NCBI GenBank assembly: GCA_024102795.1
Contig: JAGFJK010000116.1
Span: forward strand, 1-57,732
Origin: Pirellulaceae bacterium
Lineage (GTDB): Bacteria > Planctomycetota > Planctomycetia > Pirellulales > Pirellulaceae
Length of the DNA: 57,732 nt
Direction of reading: 5' to 3'
Program-made: the position numbers and the translations under genes
Notes under the pieces: model-generated
Databases searched by the model: none
The model's input: only the letters and a program-made list of their open reading frames with translations
Told to the model about the DNA's origin: nothing
Shown: positions 33,404 through 41,840 of the stretch, piece after piece
Position numbering within the stretch: the stretch's first letter is position 1
Layout of the letters: every line of letters begins with the position of its first letter

Positions 33404-33694
33404 TCACGGAGCCTCCTCGCTCATCGAGGCTTCCCGCTCCCGCCGGTCGTCCTCTTCCCAGGGTTCCCAACACAGTGCCGACAAATTGCCGGGATCGTGA
33501 TTGATCGTCCGTTTCCCGTCCTGGACCTGTCGAAGCTCCCAGCCGTCGCCGGAACGGATCAGTTCCGCCGCGGTGCCTGAGAGTACGATCCGATTGAATC
33601 GCAGGTGGACACGTTGGCGACCACCCGAAGTCTCGATCTTTCCGGTGGCGAGCAGGTCGTGTGGCGGGGTGAGCTTGTCCGGTGGCCGGCTCAT
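33404..33694 (-). CDS. Small hypothetical protein of the integrated element
   Basis: A 96-residue protein (MSRPPDKLTPP...) with no family I recognise. The ATG at 33694 is chosen because AGAGGA lies eight bases upstream; the longer open frame to 33859 overlaps the end of the DUF3987 gene. The sequence has a strand-rich middle (RQRVHLRFNRIVLSG) and an acidic/arginine-rich tail (EEDDRREREASMSEEAP). It lies between the DUF3987 gene and the integrase on the same strand, so it is probably part of the same transcription unit. A function cannot be assigned. Confidence 0.6.
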   Translation of the reverse strand: MSRPPDKLTPPHDLLATGKIETSGGRQRVHLRFNRIVLSGTAAELIRSGDGWELRQVQDGKRTINHDPGNLSALCWEPWEEDDRREREASMSEEAP

Positions 33695-33761
33695 GGGCGT
33701 TCCTCTCCCATTACGGTTACGGGTGACGACGGCGACGCAAGTGTCCAAATCACGGGGAAAG

Positions 33762-35366
33762 CTAGACTTTCGTCGCCGCGATGGGTTTGAATGCCTCCGC
33801 CGGCATCCCACCAGTACTTCGCCTTTCGGAGGTAGCCAGGCCAGCTCGTACCAGTTCACGCAGGTCCACTTCGGCTCGCTCGCTTCCGCCCGGTCCGCGA
33901 TACATCCTGAGCCCCCTGGAGACGTCTCTGGCCGTAACGGCCCCCTTCACTGACAACCAATTCAGCAGTGTCCCGTACCTTGCCTGAGGCTCACTTCGCA
34001 CCAGCGCCCACACGCGCCGAGCCTCTTGGTAGAACCACTCGGCCAGGTCAATCCCGACTTGGAGCCAGCGCGCGGAAACCTCATTTGCGGTTGGCTCGTC
34101 CGCGAGCTGGAGCACCAGAGCCAACCGGCCCGCGGTGCCAATCAACTTTCCCCGGATTCCTTCCAGCAGATCGTCATCGCCGTCGGACTCGTACAGCTCC
34201 CGTTCGACCTTGTTGACGTGATCTTCCCAGAGCTGGCCCGCCTCATCGGTCAAGTAGAGTAAGGTCGGCGGCGGCAACTGCACGCGACTGGGAGTATCTT
34301 CCGCCTGGTCGAGATCATCCCCGTCGGGGCTCCACTCCGCCGCCTCCGTCTCGAAATCCGGCCTGAGATTGCAAAGGTCACGAATGACGCGCTTGAAGCC
34401 AGCGGTTCCCGATGCCGATTTGCCAGACCGCGAATACTTCCGCCAGCGCTTCGGCGGCATGACGAACAGCCACCTCGAGGCAAGTCCCGAATGCTGATAC
34501 TTGGGTTCCATGACCTCGGCGAGTGTCGATGGTTGAATGCCACCGGCAATACTCACGCAGGCATTGGGCACTCGGATGGACCGAGACTCTGGCGGTCCGC
34601 CGCGCCGGTTGTATCGCAGCGTGAGCGCGTTGTAAATCTGGTTCCAGTAGCCGTCAGAGCGATGGTTGTAGGCGTCTAGGCTCACAAACCAGTTCAGCAG
34701 CTCGTCCTTGTAAGCCAAGATGCCGGATGGATTCTCATCGAGCTTGGGGGCCAGTTCTTGAATCGTGATGTCGTCCACGATTAGTCGCTTGTCGTCCGGC
34801 AGTTCACCTTCAATCGCCTCCAGCGGTTCTAGGCACTTTTGCAGGATGGGCGATTTCTTGGACGATTGCCGGCCAACCACTGCACCCCACAGCAAGCTAG
34901 GCACCGTCCATTCCGGGTCCAGTTCCAGCTTCCGTGAAGCCCCGATCGCTCCGGCGCACACGACCAGGGATAACAGGGCCGCAGCGGATTCGTCCACGCC
35001 GATAGCGTGGCTCATGTAGCAAACAAAGGTTTTCACCTCGACTGGAAGCTGGTCCACCGGAAACGGGCGCCAGGCCATGGCGCCCACCAAATCAGGGTCC
35101 ACTCGCTCCGGCAGCTTGCCGTTGACGGTCGGCAGCAGATCGGCAGCGTCCGCAGCTTCCGAGTCGAGCCGATCCTGTAAAAGCTGCTCCACATCGAACG
35201 GGTCCGCAAGATGGAACTCTGTCGCAATTTCTCCCGCCAGTTTTTCGAGGCTGCGAGGCTGGGACACTTTGATCGCGAATTGCCGTTTCTCCCCTCCCGG
35301 CAAACAAACGGTGAAAGTCCGCTCTGCCTCTCCGTTCGGCGGTTCGAGGAAAATTCGTGGCACCAT
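33762..35366 (-). CDS. DUF3987 (YfjI-like) helicase/primase-associated protein of a mobile element
   Basis: A 534-residue protein of the DUF3987 family, which is common on phages, plasmids and integrated elements and is presumed to be an ATPase acting in their replication. The nucleotide-binding region is visible as LLWGAVVGRQSSKKSPILQK, where GxxSxxKSP replaces a classical P-loop as in other family members. IVDDITIQELAPKL and GILAYKDELLNWF (Walker-B-like acidic residues) follow, with SIAGGIQPSTLAEV and GLASRWLFVMPP later. The ATG at 35366 is chosen: it lies four bases after the preceding stop, with GAGGG upstream. The enzymatic activity has not been shown for most members, so only the family name is firm. 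Confidence 0.82.
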   Translation of the reverse strand: MVPRIFLEPPNGEAERTFTVCLPGGEKRQFAIKVSQPRSLEKLAGEIATEFHLADPFDVEQLLQDRLDSEAADAADLLPTVNGKLPERVDPDLVGAMAWRPFPVDQLPVEVKTFVCYMSHAIGVDESAAALLSLVVCAGAIGASRKLELDPEWTVPSLLWGAVVGRQSSKKSPILQKCLEPLEAIEGELPDDKRLIVDDITIQELAPKLDENPSGILAYKDELLNWFVSLDAYNHRSDGYWNQIYNALTLRYNRRGGPPESRSIRVPNACVSIAGGIQPSTLAEVMEPKYQHSGLASRWLFVMPPKRWRKYSRSGKSASGTAGFKRVIRDLCNLRPDFETEAAEWSPDGDDLDQAEDTPSRVQLPPPTLLYLTDEAGQLWEDHVNKVERELYESDGDDDLLEGIRGKLIGTAGRLALVLQLADEPTANEVSARWLQVGIDLAEWFYQEARRVWALVRSEPQARYGTLLNWLSVKGAVTARDVSRGLRMYRGPGGSERAEVDLRELVRAGLATSERRSTGGMPAEAFKPIAATKV

Positions 35367-35370
35367 AATG

Positions 35371-35730
35371 TTAGCCCTCTGTGGCTTGTAGCCGTATCTG
35401 ACCCAATGCTGCCAGCACACTGAGCGACAGCCGCCGCCGCAGGATGTCGCTGGGCCGGACTACCCGCAACTGCTCAGCAGCTCGCCGCAGGTACGGCTCC
35501 CGTAGGTCGGCGTACCGCTGGGGCAGCGTCATGTCCAGCCACTCCTCCGAGAGCAGCTCGCCTGCGATGCCGGGCACATACGGGGGCTGCACGATCGAGA
35601 CGTCTACATGTCGGCCGGCGTACACTGCCAGCCAGCCGTCACCGTGGGCGACGATCAGGACGGGTTCGCGTGGTCGGGGCTGGTTGGGGTGTGATGATGT
35701 GGGGTTAGATTTGGGGGTGTCGAACATCAT
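35371..35730 (-). CDS. Hypothetical protein between HTH gene and DUF3987 gene
   Basis: A protein of about 119 residues without a family I recognise. It starts most likely at the ATG pair 35730/35727, inside the last codons of the HTH gene, and ends five bases before the DUF3987 start, so the three genes form a tight, overlapping operon. The middle contains a hydrophobic stretch, VLIVAHGDGWLAVYAGRHVDVSIVQPP. The C-terminal half (LPQRYADLREPYLRRAAEQLRVVRP) looks helical with many Arg residues. Its place beside a DUF3987 gene suggests an accessory replication protein, but there is no motif to support this. Confidence 0.6.
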   Translation of the reverse strand: MMFDTPKSNPTSSHPNQPRPREPVLIVAHGDGWLAVYAGRHVDVSIVQPPYVPGIAGELLSEEWLDMTLPQRYADLREPYLRRAAEQLRVVRPSDILRRRLSLSVLAALGQIRLQATEG

Positions 35731-35947
35731 TGTCGCGCCCTTTCCCGGCATCAGCGTGCTGGGTCAGCCACGTCGTCAGTTCCGCCACAGGGTACAGCAC
35801 GGTCTGCCGTTTGCCGTTGCCGATCCGTAGACAGGGAATCGGGCCGCGCGGGACCGTAAGTCCCCAAAGGGTGCGGGGGGAAATGCCCAGGGCTTTCGCC
35901 GCTTCGCGGGGGCGGAGCGCCAGAGAATCTACAGATTGCTTTGCCAT
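35705..35947 (-). CDS. Excisionase/MerR-like HTH DNA-binding protein
   Basis: An 80-residue DNA-binding protein. The core LRPREAAKALGISPRTLWGLTVPRGPIPCLRIG...VLYPVAELTTWL matches the HTH_17/excisionase type: a helix-turn-helix followed by the wing ending in (Y/L)P...L..WL. Proteins like this act as excisionase/directionality factors or as repressors of the element. The ATG at 35947 is chosen because the domain begins right after it; the longer open frame upstream is low-complexity and lies over a palindrome-rich spacer. It is the first gene of the operon with the unknown protein and the DUF3987 protein. Confidence 0.8.
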   Translation of the reverse strand: MAKQSVDSLALRPREAAKALGISPRTLWGLTVPRGPIPCLRIGNGKRQTVLYPVAELTTWLTQHADAGKGRDNDVRHPQI

Positions 35948-36010
35948 CGTCGCTTGCTCCAACAGGTCAGGTGTTCCGAACCACGCGGTTCGTCTACCCG
36001 TTGGCGCAGC

Positions 36011-36032
36011 GTTCAGCAGAAAGACGCTGAAC
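36011..36032. promoter_or_regulatory. Inverted repeat upstream of the HTH gene (possible operator)
   Basis: A perfect 7-bp inverted repeat, GTTCAGC (36011-36017) and GCTGAAC (36026-36032), separated by 8 bp. It sits 64 bp upstream of the HTH start and shares its half-site with the larger palindrome at 36100. It is a likely operator for the HTH protein or for a phage-type repressor. Confidence 0.45.
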
Positions 36033-36095
36033 AGTGCGAGAATTGCTCCGTAAAGCCTAGAAGTGTCAAGAGTTGCGACTTGCAGAAATTCTCGA

Positions 36096-36128
36096 CAGTG
36101 TTCAGCATCTGATGTTGAACGATTGAAC
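36096..36128. promoter_or_regulatory. 21-bp near-perfect palindrome (possible operator) between two element genes
   Basis: GTTCAGCATC (36100-36109) and GATGTTGAAC (36111-36120) form an inverted repeat with 9 of 10 positions matching around a single T. A further TTGAAC half-site follows at 36123-36128. It lies just past the end of the 36139-37164 gene and about 150 bp upstream of the HTH gene. The half-site also occurs at 36011. A role as operator is inferred from position and symmetry. Confidence 0.5.
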
Positions 36129-36138
36129 ACCGCCTCGG

Positions 36139-37164
36139 CTAATCGTCGGCGGGATCGTGCCGACCGGCTTCAAAGGCTTTGCGTGTCAAACGGCTCATCG
36201 CAGCAGGCGTAAACTCGCCCCGCATGGCTTTGATCGCGTCACTGAGAGCGCCCGGGTCTCGGCAAGTCAACTTGTATTTGTCATGCCCACCACCCTTCTT
36301 CCCTTCATTGAATTGCCGGTTGAAGAAGTTTGAAGCTGACCCAACCGATAACCCGGTTCGCCCTGCGAGTTCTCTGACGGAGATGAAATCCGTGTTAAGG
36401 CAGCCGCCATCCTCGTACTTGTGGTGCTTAGTTAGCGCCGAAATCAGCTCTTCCCGTGCCTTTCCTTTCACCGTTTTCCGTCTGCGCGGCTTTGCCGGGC
36501 TCTTGGCGCCGGACCCAACCTCTTCCTGCGACTCGTACTCGACGCTTTCATCACTCAGCGGCTGGGTCGGGTCGTTCGGGGACTCGAAGGTTCGCCGCTC
36601 TCTGACAAGCGGGGAACACTCCTGTGGATTGTTACTTAGCGACTGCGTACCCGACCCAGTCAGAGCCGCGACGTAAGTGTCCACGATGACCACTGCCTTG
36701 TTCAATTCAGTGACGACTTCGTTGAGGGTGGCAACCTTACTCTCGACATACATGCGGTATAGGTACTCGGTTTCGGGTCGTTCATTTTCATCGCGGTAGC
36801 GCTGCCTTTGTCGCAGCATTTCCTGCATCTCCTCCGTTGTTATCGGCACTCTCTCCTCTGGCTGATTCTTTCGTTCCCAGATGGCACGCAGCAAGCTCAA
36901 ACACTGGTACTCTCGCGGCAGAATACCAACTGAGGTGTCCATCAGTTCGTTCATTGGGTCAATATCAAGCGATCGCAACTGGCTAACAAACGAGTGGACC
37001 GCCGGGGCAAGTCGTCGGCTGAAGAACTCAGACGCGGATGGACGCATCCGCTTCTCGAAATCCTGAAGTCGCTCGAATTCGCCGAACGCGACCTCCAGAA
37101 GATGCCGCGACACTTTGTACGAAATCAGACGACCACCGCGGCCCATTTCCGTGACTCCTGCCAC
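36139..37164 (-). CDS. Hypothetical protein with C-terminal helix-turn-helix-like segment
   Basis: A protein of 341 residues whose family I do not recognise. The first 180 residues are mainly helical (EFERLQDFEKRMRP, EEMQEMLRQRQRYRDENERPETEYLYRMYVE). The middle (about 190-240) is a charged, probably disordered linker ending in the basic KPRRRKTVKGKAREEL. The last 90 residues contain ISVRELAGRTGLSVGSASNFFNRQF, which has the spacing of a helix-turn-helix. A DNA-binding role in the mobile element (regulator or replication initiator) is plausible but unproven. An alternative start is the Met seven codons in (37146). Confidence 0.65.
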   Translation of the reverse strand: MAGVTEMGRGGRLISYKVSRHLLEVAFGEFERLQDFEKRMRPSASEFFSRRLAPAVHSFVSQLRSLDIDPMNELMDTSVGILPREYQCLSLLRAIWERKNQPEERVPITTEEMQEMLRQRQRYRDENERPETEYLYRMYVESKVATLNEVVTELNKAVVIVDTYVAALTGSGTQSLSNNPQECSPLVRERRTFESPNDPTQPLSDESVEYESQEEVGSGAKSPAKPRRRKTVKGKAREELISALTKHHKYEDGGCLNTDFISVRELAGRTGLSVGSASNFFNRQFNEGKKGGGHDKYKLTCRDPGALSDAIKAMRGEFTPAAMSRLTRKAFEAGRHDPADD

Positions 37165-37500
37165 ACCAAAGATACCGGGCCGGCGCGGACGCGACGACGG
37201 CAGGCAGGTAGAACGCCACTGATCGCGCCCGGGCCGCTTGGTCGATCGCTGGCCTGCGATACCCGGATACGCCCTAGCTTACAGGCGGCAGTCGTCAGTT
37301 GCAAGTGGTTGCCAGTAAACGACTTATGCCAAGTCAACTTGGCGCGACAGGCGAATTCGTGCGACACCTGAGAGGGGTGCCTGAACCATCTGAAGGGTTG
37401 GGTCAAGGCGGTTCCCGGAACCGATCGGCGGCGGCACAGTTCATCATTGGCAACGTAACCGGCCCGTCGTGCCCAGCGGCCTTGCACAGTTGGTGGCAGC
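37165..37500. other. 336-bp intergenic region, possible outer edge of the integrated element
   Basis: No gene is supported here. It contains one clear palindrome, GCCAAGT (37328-37334) and ACTTGGC (37337-37343) with a 2-bp spacer. It lies upstream of the hypothetical gene at 36139-37164 and downstream of the lipoprotein gene. It may contain the element's far boundary, but I found no copy of the tRNA-Leu 3' end. Confidence 0.4.
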
Positions 37501-38634
37501 CTACCGCCGGAAACGTTCGATCAAACCCCGCTCCGGTCCCTGGATTCGCTCAAGAGCCTGACCCACCCCATAACGGCCGTGGCGCTCCAGGGCGCCGCCG
37601 GCTTGGAAGTCGGCCTGGGCCAGGTCGGATTGGCCCAGCCGCAGCCGGGCCAGGCCGCGATAGTAGTGGAAGCGTGGGTCGTCGCCCTCCAGCGAGATCG
37701 CCTCGTCCAACAGTTCTGCCGACTGCCGATAACGCCCCTGGAAAAACAGGTGGTAGGCGTCGGCGTACCGCTTCAGTGCCATCGCGGCGTGCTCGGCCGC
37801 CAGGCGTTCGGCTGAGGCGCGGGTCTCGGCGGCGGCTCGCTTCCGGGATGCTTCGAGCCACGCCAGCCGCTCGGCTTCCCGCCGCTGAGACTCGGCCAGG
37901 GCAGCCGCCAGCTCGGCCGCCTGCTGCTCACGGATTCGCGCCTGCTGCTGGGCAAGCTGCTGTTGCTGCCGCTGCTGAGCGTCTTGGCGCTCGATCGTCA
38001 GTTGGTCAGTGACGTAGTGTGCGATTTCCTCGGACGATTGTTCGGCTGGCAGCTCGATCCGCAGGTGAGCCACCGCGAGCAATTTGCCCAAAAGGCTGGA
38101 GTGCTCCGGCGGCTCGGCGCTGGCGCTGGCGCTGGTGTAGTTCGCCAGCAGCCGCAGTTCACCTTCCGCCTCGGCAATTGTGGCATCCAGCAGGACCATC
38201 CGCCGCTCTACGGCATCCAGATGCACCGCGTGCCGGGCCAGTTCCCGCGCGTGGACGGCGGCTGGGGTGCTCTGGTCCGCTACATGCGCGAAGTAGATAC
38301 TCAGCTCGCCAGGGTCCGTCGCCAGCAGCTTCGGGTAATCGTCGCCCAGCGCTCGCGCCAGCCGCGCGAGGCTTGCCTGCCGGCGCTCTTGAATGCCCGC
38401 GGCCGCACGGCCCAGTTGGTCCCGCTCGGTTCGCAAGACGCCGAGAATCTCGCCCAGCTCGAACTGCGGCTGGCCAGTGAACTCAACCACCGGCTTCCGG
38501 GCCTGATGCGTGACGTTCCGATCCGCGCAGCCAGCCACGCAGACGACCAGTACCAGTATCAGGCAGCTTACGCCACTTGGAATCGGACTCAGCACGTTCC
38601 CCACGGCCAGGCTCCCTTTCGCGTGGTGGCACAT
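37501..38634 (-). CDS. Lipoprotein with coiled coil and TPR-like C-terminus
   Basis: A protein of about 377 residues with a signal peptide ending in the lipobox VAGC (GVSCLILVLVVCVAGC), so probably a lipid-anchored envelope protein. Residues 50-200 are helical and Ala/Leu/Glu-rich. Residues 205-290 form a Gln/Arg/Ala coiled coil (QQRQQQQLAQQQARIREQQ). The C-terminal AYHLFFQGRYRQSAELLDEAISL and DPRFHYYRGLARLRLGQSDLAQADF have the TPR consensus. The ATG at 38634 overlaps the stop of the preceding Res-like gene (TGATG). A GTG at 38604 with AAAGGGAG upstream is an equally good start. Whether it belongs functionally with the upstream operon is unclear; a host gene abutting the island is the simpler reading. 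Confidence 0.75.
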   Translation of the reverse strand: MCHHAKGSLAVGNVLSPIPSGVSCLILVLVVCVAGCADRNVTHQARKPVVEFTGQPQFELGEILGVLRTERDQLGRAAAGIQERRQASLARLARALGDDYPKLLATDPGELSIYFAHVADQSTPAAVHARELARHAVHLDAVERRMVLLDATIAEAEGELRLLANYTSASASAEPPEHSSLLGKLLAVAHLRIELPAEQSSEEIAHYVTDQLTIERQDAQQRQQQQLAQQQARIREQQAAELAAALAESQRREAERLAWLEASRKRAAAETRASAERLAAEHAAMALKRYADAYHLFFQGRYRQSAELLDEAISLEGDDPRFHYYRGLARLRLGQSDLAQADFQAGGALERHGRYGVGQALERIQGPERGLIERFRR

Positions 38635-41600
38635 CACGGCGTGCAGGCTACTTGCTTCGCGCTTTGGACTGTCGTCAGCAGACTCTTGATATAGGTTTTG
38701 CGGTCCTCATGCTGGAACAACACATGGCATTTGGTAAACTCCTCCTTCGTCAAATCCTCGGTCCACCAGCGTACCTGCTGGAAGGGCGTATTCGAGATGA
38801 TAAACGAGTTCAGGATCACGTTGGGATTGCCCAGCCGGGCTTCAAGCTCCTTGATGGTTTGATAGAAGCGAATCTTAGGGTCATCGGGACCTTCCAGGTT
38901 CCGGATGCCTTTCGGATCAACGAACGTGACATACTGCTTCCCGGCCTTCAACAGCCAGAGCAGGAAGTCGGGGTAGAAGTTCCCCGCCTCGAAGAAGCCG
39001 ATGCCCCGCCCTCGGCTCATGTTGCGGAGCAGGTACAACTCGCAATGTTTGAAGAACGGCCGGTTTCCCTCGTAGAAGTCACGCAAATCGGTGACGAACT
39101 GTATTTCTCCCTCGTTCAGCGAGACCGGGCTGACATCCACAAAGTCGCCTGTGACGCGAAGGAGTGGCCGATAGAGATGCTGGCCGAATGAGTACGCCTT
39201 GGACGAACCAAACTTCCAGTCCCGGAGTACCCCCTTGTCGAGATCACCCTGAATGCCCCGTAACTGATCGACGATCTGATCTTGTGATTCGTCAATCAGC
39301 AAACGGTACTCGATCTGAAGGTTGGGGTCGTCTTCCGTCAAGACATGGTACTCGTAGAAGTCCGACTCCCACTCCTGCTTCCTGTGCTTGTAATAGCGGT
39401 CGATGTACTTCTTCAGCAGGGCGACGGCGATCTCTTGCCAGCGTCGCACCCGGTCAAACCGTGTGAACTCCAACTCCTCGGGCGGGATGAACAGCTTGTA
39501 CCAGCGAGAATCCAAGAGCAGTGGGACGATGCAGTCCCGGCCAAGGTTCAGATTGTACCACGACCGCTCGTTCTTGAAGTGCTGAAGCTCGAACCAGATG
39601 GCGTCGATGTCCATGAAGGCGAGGTGTCGTTCTTCGAGTTGCCCTTCGTGCTTCACCGCCGAGTCGTCGGCGCGGGCCACGCCCTTGCTCTGCTGAGCCT
39701 GAATCTTGGGATACCAGTTGAGCGCCACGGGATGCCGTAGCAGCCGATCGGGTGGTGAATCCAGAGTCGGCTTTGGACCGTGCAGTTTGAAGTCCTTGCC
39801 TTCCTGGATGCGGAGGCTGGTGAGACTTTTGCCCTGCAAGTTCTTAACCACCGGCAGGATGAACTCGATCCGCTCCTCGTTGCCGGGAAGACCTTCTTCT
39901 TCGAGGTACTCCTTGAACTGACGCATGTAGTCGGCCCGGATGCCGAAGATGTTCAGCGTCTCCAGCAGGTGGATGCGGTCAGGCCGATTCACGCCCTCAA
40001 GCTGACTGCTGCGCTTCAGGGTCATGCCGTGGCCCTTGAGACGCACGCCACGACCGAACAACTGGACGATTTCCGAACCTTCGGTGCGTCCGATGTTCAT
40101 GAGCCCCATCGTGCTGACCCGCCAACTGTTCCACCCCTCGGTGAACTTCTTCGATCCGATCAGCACGTTGACGGTCGAGTCGTCGTCGTTGAGACCACGG
40201 AAGAGCGAACCAGAGAACTCCTTTTCCGTGACGACCAGCAGGTCAGGATGCTCCTCGCACAGCTTGCACAGGCTGGCGGCGTCACCCACGTTGATGACAC
40301 CGAACGAGTCATTCTCACCCAGTCGCAGGGCGATCTCGCCGTCCGTGCCCTTCAAGTTCTCGACGTGCAGGGCCGCTTGCGAGGACGAGTTGAAAAGCAC
40401 CCTCAGGATGTCGTCGTAAATCTCCTCGCCCGGCATTTGAGTCGAAACGAGGTGCGGGAACGCCGTGGCGAAGATCTCGTGGCCACGCTGGTCGAGCAAG
40501 CCGGGACTTCCGCTGAGCAGGCGCTCCAGCAGGTTGATCGAGTCCCGCTTGTTCTTCACGAACTCGGCCAGCGTCAGCAGGATGTCCACCACGTCGGACA
40601 CCTTCCGCTTGTTCTCCGACCGGACGGCGTTGACGCTGCCGCCGACAAAGACCCACAGGGGTTTCTCCAGCAGGAAGGGGCGGAAGGTGTTCGGGTTGTC
40701 GGCGTAGAGCTTCTGTTGCTGGTAGAAGGCGACGAGGCAGGCGGTCAGGTACAGGCGGCGGCGGTCCTCGTCCGAGTCGTCGGCGAGGTTCAGGATGCGG
40801 TAGTCCTTCCCGAAGCCGTCCTTGTAGAAGTATTTGTACGAGTAGTCGAACAGGATGTTCTTGGCGTAGATGGCTTCGAGGCCACCTTTTCCTTTCATCG
40901 CCTGCCCGAAGGTGGCGGAATACTCGAAGGAGAAGCCGTTCTCGCAGAGCCGGTTGCGGGCACTCATCCAGGCCCCTTCGACGCTCGCACTCGCTCCCCG
41001 GTGGCCTTCATCGACCAGTACGAGGTTGTTCCCCTCGAAGGCGTCGATGGCGACCGTCTTCTGTCCCATCTCTTCCTTGAGCTTGGTGACTTCGATGATC
41101 TCGACCGACCGGCCCGAAAAGAGCGACCGGGATTCCTTCGAGAACAGGTCGGCGTCGATGCCCGAGGCGTGAAACTCTCCGAGGTGCTGCTTGGAGAGAC
41201 CCTCGTTGGGCGTCAACAGGATGATCCGGTTCAGGCCCCTCTCTTTGCCATGCAGCTTCAGGTAGTGCTGGTACTGAAGGATGTTGACGTGCATCAACAG
41301 CGTCTTGCCGCTGCCCGTGGCATTCCAGAAGGCCAATTTCCGCAGGTCGTCCGGCTCGTAGTCCGGTAGCTGATCCTTTGTGGCATTTCCCTCATTGAAC
41401 TTGGCGACGTGCTGGTTCAGATCGGTACGCAGCTTGTCGGGGTCACGGAAGAAGCGGTCGAGGTAAACCTCGGTGAACAGCAACGAAAGGTATTGGAAAT
41501 ACTTCCACTTCAGCGGCTCGGCTCGTTTCTCACTGAGCGCCAGCGTGTGCTTGACGATGTTCTGGTCGTAGCCGAGCAACGTGTCGCCGGGGAACTCCTC

Positions 41601-41804
41601 GTACTCCCACAGCAGCCTCATCTGGTGCAGGAACTTGTGGACGTTGTTCTCGTCCAGGCCTTCCAGTTCCAGCGACTTCAGGTTCTCGGCCAGCTTATCA
41701 AAGCTGCTCACCTCGAACAGCGACAGCATCCACTGGTTCAGCACGAGTTTCTCGTCGAACCTCAGCGGCGGCGTCTCGTTCGCTCTGGATCGCTTCTTCG
41801 CCAT
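38634..41804 (-). CDS. Type III restriction Res-like DEAD/DEAH helicase with probable nuclease end
   Basis: A 1,056-residue superfamily 2 protein. Walker A is FWNATGSGKTLL (162-168) and motif II is LVLVDEGHRG (DEGH 265-268). Motif III-like FEYSATFGQAM follows, and the second RecA domain has LIGSKKFTEGWNSWRVSTMGLMNIGRTEGSEIVQLFGRGVRLKG, the motif V/VI region typical of type III Res subunits. Near residues 940-970, FYPDFLLWLLKAGKQYVTFVDPKG gives a PD...DxK pattern, which suggests a PD-(D/E)XK nuclease. It is the last enzyme of an operon with an N6-adenine methyltransferase and a SNF2 helicase, so DNA cleavage of unmodified DNA is the likely job. The start, ATG 41804, is 34 bp after the small toxin gene. 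Confidence 0.88.
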   Translation of the reverse strand: MAKKRSRANETPPLRFDEKLVLNQWMLSLFEVSSFDKLAENLKSLELEGLDENNVHKFLHQMRLLWEYEEFPGDTLLGYDQNIVKHTLALSEKRAEPLKWKYFQYLSLLFTEVYLDRFFRDPDKLRTDLNQHVAKFNEGNATKDQLPDYEPDDLRKLAFWNATGSGKTLLMHVNILQYQHYLKLHGKERGLNRIILLTPNEGLSKQHLGEFHASGIDADLFSKESRSLFSGRSVEIIEVTKLKEEMGQKTVAIDAFEGNNLVLVDEGHRGASASVEGAWMSARNRLCENGFSFEYSATFGQAMKGKGGLEAIYAKNILFDYSYKYFYKDGFGKDYRILNLADDSDEDRRRLYLTACLVAFYQQQKLYADNPNTFRPFLLEKPLWVFVGGSVNAVRSENKRKVSDVVDILLTLAEFVKNKRDSINLLERLLSGSPGLLDQRGHEIFATAFPHLVSTQMPGEEIYDDILRVLFNSSSQAALHVENLKGTDGEIALRLGENDSFGVINVGDAASLCKLCEEHPDLLVVTEKEFSGSLFRGLNDDDSTVNVLIGSKKFTEGWNSWRVSTMGLMNIGRTEGSEIVQLFGRGVRLKGHGMTLKRSSQLEGVNRPDRIHLLETLNIFGIRADYMRQFKEYLEEEGLPGNEERIEFILPVVKNLQGKSLTSLRIQEGKDFKLHGPKPTLDSPPDRLLRHPVALNWYPKIQAQQSKGVARADDSAVKHEGQLEERHLAFMDIDAIWFELQHFKNERSWYNLNLGRDCIVPLLLDSRWYKLFIPPEELEFTRFDRVRRWQEIAVALLKKYIDRYYKHRKQEWESDFYEYHVLTEDDPNLQIEYRLLIDESQDQIVDQLRGIQGDLDKGVLRDWKFGSSKAYSFGQHLYRPLLRVTGDFVDVSPVSLNEGEIQFVTDLRDFYEGNRPFFKHCELYLLRNMSRGRGIGFFEAGNFYPDFLLWLLKAGKQYVTFVDPKGIRNLEGPDDPKIRFYQTIKELEARLGNPNVILNSFIISNTPFQQVRWWTEDLTKEEFTKCHVLFQHEDRKTYIKSLLTTVQSAKQVACTP

Positions 41805-41825
41805 GAGTTCTCAGTGTTCCGTGTT

Positions 41826-41840
41826 CAGTGTTCAGCATCT
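41826..41840. repeat. Left flank repeat of the toxin-antitoxin cassette
   Basis: CAGTGTTCAG (41826-41835) is the exact inverse complement of CTGAACACTG at 42452-42461. The pair brackets the DUF433/DUF5615 cassette in the gap between the methyltransferase stop and the Res-like start. A tandem (CAGTGTT)-type heptamer precedes it from 41812. The 15-mer CAGTGTTCAGCATCT here also occurs at 36096-36110 in the integrated element. Confidence 0.6.

Noticed and set aside
37165-37500. attR copy of the tRNA-Leu 3' end
   Set aside because: No match to GGTTCGAGTCCTGCC or its inverse was found here or at 49-50 kb by eye; a shorter or diverged core cannot be excluded.
39780-41369. Plus-strand open frame of 529 codons opposite the Res-like helicase
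   Set aside because: The opposite strand has clear helicase motifs; this frame is Val/Glu/Leu-rich without any domain.
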